NCBI RefSeq assembly: GCF_000313135.1
Contig: NW_004457671.1
Span: forward strand, 167,776 to 231,775
Origin: Acanthamoeba castellanii str. Neff
Lineage: Eukaryota > Discosea > Longamoebia > Acanthamoebidae
DNA length: 64,000 nucleotides
Reading direction: 5' to 3'
Shown here: piece after piece, positions 41,847 through 51,695 of the stretch
How positions within the stretch are numbered: the first letter of the stretch is position 1
Layout of the letters: every line of letters begins with the position of its first letter
Notes under the pieces: model-generated
Told to the model about the DNA's origin: nothing
Seen by the model: only the letters and a program-made list of their open reading frames with translations
Database searches by the model: none
Made by a program: the position numbers and the translations under genes

Positions 41847-44721
41847 ATGAAGATGCAGAGGAGCGCCACGGCACCACTGCAGCTGCTCCGGAGCAGCTCG
41901 TCCGGCGCATCACCGGCATTTGGTGCGCGCTGGCCCACCACCACGACCACCACCAGGTCCGCGGCCCGCTGCTCTTTCTTCTGCGGGCTGCCGCGGCCGA
42001 CGGGCCTGCTGCTGCCATTTCGCGCCGCCTCCTCTACCGTCGAGGTCCGCACTCCTTTCCTTTCCGTTGTGGTGCGCGAGCCCGCCCTATATACCTATAT
42101 GCGTGGTAGGACTCGCGTGCATGCATTCGTCATCATCGTCATCATCGTCGGCATCGTCGTGGTCGTGGCGTAGGTGGAGAAGGGCGGCGGCCGCGGAGGC
42201 AGGGGGCGCGGGCGAAGCGGGAAGGGCAGGCGCGGCGGCGAGGGCGGTGGTACGAAGGAGAAGCAGGCGGCGGCGGGCGTGTTTTCGATGAAGCAGGCGC
42301 GCGGGGTGGAGGACGTGGAGGCGCTGCGTGGGCTGCTGCAGGAGCACTACCACGACGTGCCGGTGCCGGTGCGCGAGAAGCGCCAGCAGCGCACCATCCC
42401 CTTCGAAGAGGAGCGGCAGCGCCTCGCCTTCAGGCAACGCATCGGACCTGCCGGTCACGAGGTGCACCCCGTCCCCTCCCACCTATCGCTTCCTCACTTG
42501 TTGCGTGTGCCGTGCGGCGTATCGTATTGTTGTGTGGTCGTGGTCGTGGTCGCGGTCGTGGTGGGGTGTGTGTGGTGTGTGGTGTGTGGTGCGCACCACC
42601 CTGCTGGCCATTCACGCATTTCTTGACCTGCACGCGTGCAGATCCTGGCCGGCCAGAAGAGCATCGTGAGTGCGGGCGACCACTTCCGCTTCTCGTGCAC
42701 GGCCTGCGGCAAGTACGCCCCCTCCCCTCTTTCCCGCCCTCCCACGCGACATGTGCCTTCAGCCCCGCCTACCCGTCGTGGATGCGTGTACGGTACAATC
42801 GGCCTCTCACGCTGCTCGCGATCGTGCACATGGTGGCGGCGGTGGCGGTGGTTGTGGGGTGATGCTTCTTCATTTTCGGGCCAGGTGCTGCACGCGATCG
42901 TTCTCGGAGCACGTGGTGCTCGACCCGCACGACCTGTACCTCCTGTCACGCGCGCCCAGTCTCGCGCCACTGCTCGCCCACGTCGACGTATAATACCCCG
43001 CCTCCTGCCCCCCAATCACCGTCTTGCCGTTGCTGACGTCCGCCCACCACGACCACCCATCACCACCGCGGCCACCACATGGTGTGCGCATCAGGCCGAT
43101 CCGGAGTCCGGCGGCGAAAAGCTACGGCCGAGGCGGACCTCGCAGCTGCTGTCGCGCTACGCCCACGCGTTCAGCCAGGAGATGGGCCTCTACGCCACCC
43201 GCCACGGCGAGGAGGTACAGGCCCCCGTCCTGATGCTGCGCGGCCGACGCGCCGACTTTGCCGCGGCGAGCAGCACCACCGCCGGCGGCGGCGACGACAA
43301 CGACGAGGGCCGAGCGGGCCACGGCGAACGAGACGGGACGACCGCCGCGACAAAGTCACCGCGTGGCAAAGCCACCGCCGCCAAGCAAGGCTGGTGTCAC
43401 TTTGCCTACCCGGAGACAGCGGGGGCCAGCGGGGGCGCCCCCATCCGCTCCTTCGCTGAGTACATCCAGCTGCGCGCGGAAGGCAAGGTCACCGACGCCG
43501 GTACGCACACTGCGCAGCGCCCCCCCCCCTCCCTCCACCCAACACTCGTCCGACCGCCCACTGACCGACTGCACCACGTTTGTGTGTTGCGTATCGTATC
43601 GTATCGCATCGCATCGTGACATGTGCGTCCCCTGGGGGCAGACATGCAGGGCCGGGTGCGGTGCGGGCTGGGTCCTGAGCACATGCCCTTCGCCTGCAGC
43701 AGCTTCCCCCTGGGTGAGCTCTGGACCAGCTCCGTCAAAACGAGTGCGTGCCCCCCCTCCTCCTCCAACAATCTCTTTGGCATGATGGCGTGTGCTGATG
43801 CGCGCCGGGGGGGGGTGATGCAGAGCATGGGGCCTCCGAAGCGAAGCGTAAGATCCGCTTCTACTGGCTGGACCAGCTGAACTGCGAGGGCGTCGACCAC
43901 CCGGCGGCCGAGCAGCGTCGCGTGGAGGACTATGTCCGCGACAACCGCACCGATGAGCGCCTCGGCGAGTGGGAGTGGTTCAAGGACCTGGTGGGCGACC
44001 TCGGGCAAAGGAAGCTCGACGACAGGCTCCTCGAGAGGTGCACACACGGCATACACAGGATACGCACGACACACCACCACCACATTCTGAACCCAAATCG
44101 GTGTCGTGCCGTGCCTTGCAGAGACCCGAGCGGCTGGGCGGCCAACGTGTTCTTCAGCATCCTGCACGCCATTTGGTACGACTTCGATTCGTTCGAAGAT
44201 CAGGCCGACAGCCCGGCGGGTACTTCGACCCCCCCCCATCTGCCCAACCGCCATCCACCGCACACGCGCTGACACGCGTTCCACCAATCCCGGTTTTTTG
44301 GGGGCCAAACAAAAAAGGCGACGGGGCGGGCGAGTGGGCGCGCCTCAAGGAGCGGATGCAGGAGCGGACCGAGCGGGCAGTGGCCGACCTGGAGCGGTTT
44401 TGCCTGGCGGGCTCGTGGTCGCCGCCCTCGTCGCCGGCGGAGGCGGCCCGCGCGGAGGAGCTCTTCGAGCAGAGCTTCCACTCGTTCCTGGGCAAGATGG
44501 TACACGACGCCATCCTCACGCCCGACGCACTCGCCCTCGCCCTCGAGCAGCGACACAGCCTCGACGCTCAGGGCGACGACGACAATGACGACGCCTCTGA
44601 TGCCGACCTCGACGACCACGATGACGAAGATGAACAAGACGACGACGACGACGACGACCCGGATCTGTCGAGTGGCGAGGACGAGGAGGAAGAGTACGAG
44701 GACGAGGTGCCTCGGCGCTGA
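41847..44721 (+). CDS. CxxCxxCC (YkgJ-type) metal-chelator domain protein, possibly mitochondrial
   Basis: The first exon encodes a Ser/Arg/Thr-rich, acid-poor leader (MKMQRSATAPLQLLRSSSSG) typical of an organellar targeting peptide. The core is the cysteine motif of the YkgJ/UPF0153 zinc- or iron-chelating family. FRFSCTACGK joined across an intron to CCTRSFSEHVVLDPHDLYLL gives CxxCxxCC followed by the VxLxxxD helix. More cysteines follow in RCGLGPEHMPFACSSFPLGE, matching the later conserved Cys region. A charged C-terminal extension has an exon with KRKIRFYWLDQLNCEGVDHP and a highly acidic end (DDDDDDDPDLSSGEDEEEE). Eight or more exons. The biochemical role of the family is poorly known. 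An AATAAA lies 21 bases after the stop. Confidence 0.8.
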
Positions 44722-44741
44722 CCATCGATCATTGAGCCAAG

Positions 44742-44747
44742 AATAAA
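44742..44747 (+). terminator. AATAAA polyadenylation-like signal
   Basis: AATAAA lies 21 bases after the stop of the CxxCxxCC gene and is followed by a T-rich stretch. The next gene starts 48 bases later. Confidence 0.55.
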
Positions 44748-44794
44748 TGCTTTTTTTGTTTTTTTCCCTTTTTAACCAAAACCCACACGGGGCA

Positions 44795-46359
44795 ATGCTG
44801 CGTCGCAGTGCGTGGCTGGCGGTGGGCCAGATGCGGGCCACCAACGACGTGGAGGCCAACCTGCGCCAGTGTGCACAACTGGTCCACCAGGCCTCCCTCC
44901 GTCGCTGCTCCCTCCTCTGCCTGCCCGAAGGTGATCACCCCCCCCCTACTCCAAAAAAAGATAACCTTCGCTCTTTGTTGGCGTGGCTGCCCCTTCGCTC
45001 ATAAATTGGCAGCGTTCGACTTCATGGGGGAGGCGCCGGGGGAGGCCATGTCGGTGGCCGAGCCGCTCGACGGACCCCTCATGTCGCGCTACCGCGACCT
45101 TGCGCGCTCCCACGGTGCACGCCCTTGCCCCCTCCGCCCGCTCCCCGCCCGCCCGCTACTCACTCTTTGTGGCCTCACGCGTCCACCACGAGCTCTCAAT
45201 ACAGACATCTGGCTCTCGCTCGGCGGCTTCCACGAGAAGGTGCGCGCGCGCTCTCTCTCTCTCTCTCTCTCGTCTCCCGTCTTCGGCGCCAAGCGCCAAA
45301 GATCTCTCGGCGACCAAACACCAACGCCTCCATTCTCGTCGGCGTGCGCTCTCCCTTGGCCACTCACTCGGTGGGTTGGTGAGAGCAGATCGAGGGGGAC
45401 GATACGCACCTGTACAACGCCCACGTGGTGGTGGACAACGAGGGCGAGATCCGGGCCGTCTACCGCAAGATTCATCTCTTCGACGTCTCCATCCCCAACG
45501 GTGCGTGTACAAGCATTGTCCACCCATTGCAGCACTGCGTGTGCTGAGTGGTGTGCGGGTGCGGCGATCGCGTGTCTCCTCCGCAGGACCCGTCTTGAAG
45601 GAGAGCAACGGCACGCGATCAGGATCTTCCCTCACCGCACTCGATTCACCGGGTATGCATGCTGCTGTCATCATCTCCACCACCACCACCACCGTCAAGA
45701 GGGCGTCGGGAGAAACACTCACATTTGGTTGACGATCCGTCCAACCCTCATGGACAAGTGGGCACGCTGGGCCTGTCGGTGTGCTACGACCTGCGGTTCA
45801 GCGAGCTCTACCTGGCCTACCGCCAGCATGCCGAGGCTGATGTGCTCCTGGTGCCGTCTGCCTTCACCGCCACTACGGGGCGTGCCCACTGGCTGCCGCT
45901 GCTACGCGCACGAGCCATCGAGACCCAATGGTGCGTCCCGTTCGCTTCTCTCTGGTGAGACACGACCACGCTCACACCCTCGTGCTCGTTCGACCTCGAC
46001 ACAGCTACGTGGCTGCCGCGGCACAAGTGGGCAGGCACAACGCCAAGCGCGAGTCGTATGGCCACGCGTGCATCATCGATCCGTGGGTACGCCCTCCTCA
46101 GCTTCCCTGCCGACCACCAGACGTCAGACCAATTCCTCAACCGGCCCCTCTGCGGTCGCAGGGTGAGGTGGTGGCCAGCTGCGGGGAGAAGGAGCTGGGC
46201 ATCGCCGTGGCCGAGGTGGACCTGGCCTACATGGACCAGATTCGCACCAACATGCCCGTCTTCACCCACCGACGCAGCGACGTCTATGGCGCCATTCTGC
46301 CCGGCCAGCCAGCGACGGCCAGTGAAGTCGAGGTGTTGGCGACAACGCGCCGTGCGTGA
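44795..46359 (+). CDS. NIT1: NIT1-type nitrilase: deaminated glutathione amidase
   Basis: A carbon-nitrogen hydrolase of the NIT1 branch, which hydrolyses deaminated glutathione made by transaminase side reactions (family knowledge). The catalytic triad is visible: Glu in [16 protein letters not shown] (across the first intron), Lys in [18 protein letters not shown], and Cys in [19 protein letters not shown]. Further family marks are [38 protein letters not shown] and [20 protein letters not shown]. About eight exons with small introns. The coding end after [17 protein letters not shown] is typical. The start at 44795 ([13 protein letters not shown]) is the first ATG before the beta strand. 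An upstream in-frame ATG at 44747 is unlikely because it lies next to the preceding gene's AATAAA. Confidence 0.93.
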
Positions 46360-46949
46360 ACAGGTGGTGGAAGTCGTTGTCGGCACAACGCGACGATCTG
46401 GGGTGGAGCTGGCTCCGCAATTTCCCGCGAAATGGACACTCAGCGCCTCCCAATGAGCACCCACAGCACCCGTTCGTCTTTTTTCTTCTTGGCCTCGCGA
46501 GAAATTGGACAAACAAACGGCCTCCTACAGCAGCGACGACTACTTCCCTCTACCTTTCAATCTCTTCGACGAGACCAACGACCACCATCCTCTGCTGTTT
46601 GTAAAAGCATCACCCCCTTGCAACCTCTTGCAAAGGCGACTCTACGTCTCTTTGCCCCCCCCCCCACATCCAAGAGCAGAGAGTAGCGAGTAGCATCTCT
46701 CCTCTGCCACCTTCCCACCTGGCCTCTCCACATCGAATGCACCAAGGATCTACCACAGCGACTTCGCAGCTTGCCACCTTCCCGCCCAGTTGTTGCTGCC
46801 GGCCCTCTTCCCCTACAATAATAGTACCTGCCCCGAGTAATAGTGGACCCCATCGACATTGGCACTACTAAGGGCTACTACGCGACCACCGACCAAAAAA
46901 ACCCTCGACAATCAATTCCTAGAAGCTCGACCTCGCAACAACTTCTAGC
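46360..46949. promoter_or_regulatory. MAF1 upstream region with an E2F-like site
   Basis: 590 bp between NIT1 and MAF1. At 46421-46432 is TTTCCCGCGAAA, a palindromic match to the E2F consensus. The rest is CT-rich, with a C10 run near 46660. It holds small open frames without a recognisable product. Confidence 0.5.
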
Positions 46950-47969
46950 ATGAAGTACCTCGAAGTACCCAGCCTATCCCATCTTTCAACCCTTTTGACG
47001 GGTTGCGACGCCGGCGATAGCCTCATATACGGCCGTCTCGAGGCCTACACCTGTACGCCCCTCATAACTTTTTTCCTCCCTCACCAAACTGCCGAAAGGG
47101 GGGTAGCCGTTTCTTTCTGTTGCCCCCTTGGGGGGGAGGGGTTAAAATTGCTGTGGGCCAAAATGGTTGCCCTGGGCACCTCTGACGCGAGGGGTGTCTT
47201 TTTTGTGTTGCCGCGGCTGTACAGGCAAGCGGGCCGGGTCGGACAAAAAGCTGTACAAGGAGCTGAACCAGCAGTACGAAGAGCTCTCCAAGTCGCCAGA
47301 CTCGCAAGAGGCGCTCTCCACGTCGCCGTTCGGCCCGCTCTCCCTGAGCACCTCCCGGCGGACGTTCATTTCCCTCATCTCCACCCTCAACGCCAGCTTC
47401 CCCGACTACGACTTCAGGTCGGTGGCTCCCTCCTCCTCTTTCCAACCACTGCCTCCGATGCACATGTCGCTGCTGCTGACATCCTAGCGAACGGCAACAC
47501 CTCTCGCTCGCTTGCTTGCGATAACAGTGAGCTCAAGCCGGAGCACTTCCGCAAGGAGCAGAGCCTGCACAACTGCATCAACGACATCAACACGACCCTC
47601 ACGTCGGTCCTGCCCGAGTCCCAGGCGTTCCTCAGTCGGCTGTGGAACACTCTCGAGGCCGAGATCAAAGTCACCGAGTGCGACCTCTACAGCTACATTC
47701 CCGACACGGATTCGGATCCCTTCAGCGAGGAAGGCAACATGTGCGCTTCTTTCTTCTTCGCCGCCTTCTGACTTGCACTCTCCTGGTTCGCTTCTCACCT
47801 GCTTGCTGTGTGCAGTTGGTGCTTCAACTACTTCTTCTTCAACAAGAAGCTGCGAAGAGTTGTCTTCTTCACCTGCCGTGCGGCGAGCAAGATTAACGGG
47901 CGCGATCCTGCCAGTGGTGACTACGGCTGGAGCGTGGAGGACCAGATCGCCGAGGAGATGGACCTGTAA
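46950..47969 (+). CDS. MAF1: MAF1, repressor of RNA polymerase III
   Basis: The conserved repressor that binds RNA polymerase III and shuts down tRNA and 5S rRNA synthesis when nutrients are low. It is controlled by TORC1/PKA phosphorylation in other eukaryotes. Exons give MKYLEVPSLSHLSTLLTG at the start, then GDSLIYGRLEAYTCKRAGSD. The internal region is RRTFISLISTLNASFPDYDF, then ELKPEHFRKEQSLHNCIN. The diagnostic C-terminal blocks are VTECDLYSYIPDTDSDPFSE, WCFNYFFFNKKLRRVVFFTC and an acidic end. The Ser/Pro-rich loop between the N- and C-boxes (KSPDSQEALSTSPFGPLSLS) carries several SP sites suitable for phosphorylation. Length is close to the human protein. Four exons. Confidence 0.96.
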
Positions 47970-48215
47970 CACCAACCACCAAAGCCCCACCACCCATCAC
48001 CCACCAGCAGCAGCGGCAGCCACCGTCGAACCGCGATTGTCCTTCGGATTCGAGAATGGAGGCCGAAGAGCGAAGTAGCAAGCCCCCTCCCCCCTTCCCC
48101 TCCTCTGTACAGACCACCCACAACACACAAACGCACCACGTTCCCTTCAAGAAATGCTTTTGAAAAAACAAAAGGAAAAAAGATAAAACAGAATAGACAA
48201 CCCGGCGGCGCCGCG

Positions 48216-50373
48216 ATGCAGCGAGAGCAGCCGGGCATGCCGCCTCCTCTGGGTACGCACGTGCTTCACCAACCACCACTGCCTGCCTACCCCCACCGCG
48301 CATTACACCGTGCACGCGTAAGCACACCCATTGGGGGGGGGGGCTGACCGGCGGCTTGGGTGGGAAGGGAGAGGAGGGCAGCAGCAGCGCGGGGGTGGGC
48401 AGGAGGCGCCGGGGCGTGGGCGGGGCAAACCGAAGCCCACGAAGGAGGTGCAATTGTGGGACGCCATCGTGGCCGCCGCCGCCAAACAGCAGAGGCGCAG
48501 TCAGCACCAGCAGCACCACCAGCAGCACACGAGGCCAAAGCTGCTGCGACCGGGCGAGCGTCCTGCATCCGCCCCCGCCCGCCAACAGCCCCTCAAGCCC
48601 ACCACCGCCACGTCCCCGGGTACCACGCTGCTGCCGCCGCCGTCGTCGTCTGTGGCCAGCCCGGCGCCGTGGGCACATTGGACAGCGCGCCCGCGTGCAG
48701 GGGATGCCCAACCATCGCCACCATCGCCACCGGCGGCAGCGGCGGCGGCGCCCGTCGCAGTGGCATCGCCAGCTCCGCCCAAATCCGGCAAGGCGGCCAC
48801 AGCGGTCACGACCACGACGGCCACGACGGCCACGACGGCTACGACGAGGTCGAAGGGAGCGGGAGGAGCGCCGCGCAAGGCCAAGCACCACCACCATCCG
48901 CAGCAGCAGCAGCAGCGGCAGCAGAACACGAATTGGGCGAGCAACCAGCGGCACATAGCATTCCGCGGGAAGGAGCGCGAGACGCCCAAGCCGACCAAGC
49001 CCTCCAAGCTCAAGCGCGTCATCCTGCTCGAGCGCGCCAAGGCCGACGCCCTCCTCCAGCCCCCGCCACCGCCCACGCCCGCCCAGCCCGGCACGCCCCC
49101 GCCCGGCGACGAGGCCGAGGCCGAGGGGCAGGAGCAGGAGCAGGAGGATATCCACGCAACGCACGAGGCGCACGGCCGAGACGAGCCGTGCTTCCCCGTG
49201 CCTGGCCTGCCATCACAGATCGACCACCACCACGGCGACGGCGACGAAGCCGCCGCCGGTGAAAAGACTCGAGAGGCGTATGGAGATGCCGGCGCTCGTG
49301 GCGGTGGTGGTGGTGGCAGCTTCACAGACACAGAGGTGGCGCCTCTCGCCCCGCCAGCTGCCGCTCCCGCGGAGATCGACCACTACGACTACGACTCCCC
49401 GCCTCCTTCGCCGCCGCCGGGAGCAGCCGAAGTGCAGAGCATCGACGCCACGTACGTCCGGCCTTTCTCTTCCTCGCGCGCGCTATCTCACCGTTTACTG
49501 GTAATGGCCTCTGCCCTGGCTCGGCTCGGCTTGGCTGTCCTGTGCGTTTCTTTGTTGCGCGCGCGTGCGAGCTGGCAGGTACTGCAAGCAGGTCATCAGC
49601 GTGGAGCTCAACCAGGTCATGCGGCAGCTCCTCCAGGAGCTCACCCGCTTCCAGGAGCGCGCCCGGACCAAGAACCCTGACAAGGTGCGTCCGAACCGCG
49701 GACCTTTCCTCTCTGTGCACACGCCTTACTCGCCCCCCCCCACTCGCCCCAGGCGCGCTCGAACAAGAAGCGGTACGTGTGCGGGCTGCGGGAGGTGCTG
49801 CGGAGCGTGGAGAGGAGGAAGGCCCGGTGCGTGGTGGTGACGCCCAACATCGAACGCATCTCGTCGCCTGAGGGCGGGCTGTTCGAGGCCGTGGAGGCCA
49901 TCGTGCGCACCAGCCAACAGCACCGCATCATCGTCATCTTCGCCATGACCCGCACCTCGCTCGGCAAGGCCATCTCTAAGCGCCTCAAGATCGCCGCCCT
50001 CGCCATCCTCGACCCTTCCGGTGCGGGAACCCCCCCCCCCCATCCGGGCACACATGCGGTGTGCGGTGTGTTCTCACCCCGAGGCCCGGTGGCAGGTGCG
50101 GAGGAGTACTACAAGCAGGCGCTGGCGCTGGCCCACAAGGGCCGACTAGACTACCGGAGGATGCACAAGCGAAAATCGCAGCAGCATCAGCAGCAGCAGC
50201 ATCAGCAGCAGCATCAGCAGCACAACATTCCCAAGCCGCTGCCGCCACCGTCAGGGCAGCCATCCAAGGCTGGCCAGCCACAGCCGCCGCTCGAGGAGGT
50301 GCTGCCGCAGCTCATCCAGCAGGTCATCAACGAGCGCCTGCGAACGGAACTGCTCATCGACGACGCCACATAA
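48216..50373 (+). CDS. SECISBP2-like selenocysteine insertion sequence-binding protein
   Basis: The C-terminal region matches the SECIS-binding domain of SBP2. YCKQVISVELNQVMRQLLQE, LTRFQERARTKNPDK and KRYVCGLREVLRSVERRKAR are followed by the L7Ae fold: CVVVTPNIERISSPEGGLFE and IIVIFAMTRTSLGKAISKRL. L7Ae proteins bind kink-turns; the extra YCxQVxSxExxxxxxxLLxELxRFQ block separates SBP2 from ribosomal L7Ae proteins. The long N-terminal exon is Pro/Ala/Gln-rich and disordered, with a KPTKPSKLKRVILLERAK motif near the SID-type region. The first coding exon is short (MQREQPGMPPPL). The Gln/His-rich tail is encoded by CAG-rich sequence. The presence of this gene implies UGA recoding to selenocysteine in this organism. 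Confidence 0.88.
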
Positions 50374-50576
50374 GGCGAGAAAGAGCGAGAGAAAGAGAGA
50401 GAGAGGCTGGCGCAGGCCTGCAGGTTTGTCTGTCCGTGTGTCGTCGTCTTCCGTTTTGTACAAAAGTGTGGTGGGTCCTCCCACAATGGGCGGGCGATCC
50501 AACCAACGCCCTTTTGGCGGCGGTGGTGAAGTGGGTGTGGGTGGGTATGTGCGCACGCAGCAGCTGCAAGGCGCGA

Positions 50577-51485
50577 TCACTCGAGCTTGTAGGAGTCGGT
50601 GCGCCTCCGCCGGACCACCTTCTTCTCCCTCGCGGTGGTGGTCTCCTCCTCGGACCTGCCGTCGTTGCTGGCCTCCTCGTCATCGTCCTCGTCCTCAACG
50701 TTGTCGTCGTCTCGGTCACTGTCCTCGTCGTCTCGATCCAGCTCTACACGCACGCACGCACGCACGCACCAGCGCACCCCCCCCCGAGCATGTAGAGATG
50801 CAAAAGTTACTTAGCGAGAGGGACGACGTTCCACACAACACGTGCGCGGCGTTCTTATCAGGTGCGCGCGGTTGGGTGGAGCGGTGGCGAGGAGGCCGTA
50901 CTGGCGGCGGCGGCGCTGCTGCCAAGTCCGTTGGCCTGGAGGGCGGTCGTGGAGGAGAGGGAGAACACGCGGTGCTTGTTGGAGAAGTGGGGCTTCTTCT
51001 GCGACACCGCCCCACGTCGCGACAGGTAGCTGCTCCACCCTATAATATATATGTATATATTTGTGCACGTTAGACCAACCACACCACCCGCAGCCCATCG
51101 CCAGAAAGTGGCGAGAGTGGCGAGAGTGGTGGGTGGGTGCTTTGGGCGGGGAGGAGTGCGTGCCAGAGAGTACGTTGCCGCGGGAGTGGGTGTCCTCGAG
51201 GTAGGACGTCTCGAGGGCGTAGATCTGCTGCTCCAGCGTCACCAGGTTCCGTTCCATGGCTTCCCGCCTCTCCACCAGCTCTCGCGCACGCGCTCGCGCG
51301 CCCTCGGTCGCCTCGGAGGCCGGCCCCCCGCCCCCCGCTACTGGGGCACTGCCAGCACTCTTCTTGCGTGGTCGCTTTTGGGCCGCCTGCTGCTCCGTGC
51401 TTTTGGTCAACGACGAGGAAGAACGCTTCCTGCCTGGCCCGGCGGCGTGCACGAGTCCTCGTCCATCCTCTACGGTGGCCTCCAT
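50577..51485 (-). CDS. EAF6: EAF6/MEAF6, histone acetyltransferase complex subunit
   Basis: A small subunit of NuA4/TIP60 and MOZ-type histone acetyltransferase complexes. The N-terminus is a Ser/Lys-rich extension with a nuclear-signal-like KRPRKKS. The conserved EAF6 block is ARELVERREAMERNLVTLEQ, then QIYALETSYLEDT and, after an intron, GNVLSGWSSYLSRRG. These match the human [38 protein letters not shown] region. A third exon has QKKPHFSNKHRVFSLSSTTA. The last exon is strongly acidic and ends in a basic VVRRRRTDSYKLE. The stop is at 50577-50579. It is convergent with SBP2 and divergent from SPT6, only 210 bp away. Confidence 0.92.
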
Positions 51486-51695
51486 CTGTACTCTTTCCTT
51501 CCCATTTTCTCTTGCGTCGCTCTTTTTTCTTTAACGGTCGACTTTCCTCGTGATTTTCCTGCACCTTTTTGACGGCCTTTTCAGGATTGCAAGGAATTTA
51601 CCCCCCCCCGGCACAAAGGTTACGCGGCCAACAGACAGATCAGTCTTTTCTCGCCCGCATCCTGCTCACAAGCCACGCCCCTGCTTCGCTTACTC
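51486..51695. promoter_or_regulatory. Shared EAF6/SPT6 promoter region
   Basis: 210 bp between divergent ATGs of two chromatin factors. It is T/C-rich, with a C9 run near 51601. No TATA box was recognised. The arrangement would allow co-regulation. Confidence 0.5.

Noticed and set aside
46432..46686. 84-codon open frame upstream of MAF1
   Set aside because: It has no ordered composition or family features and lies in the probable promoter/leader of MAF1.
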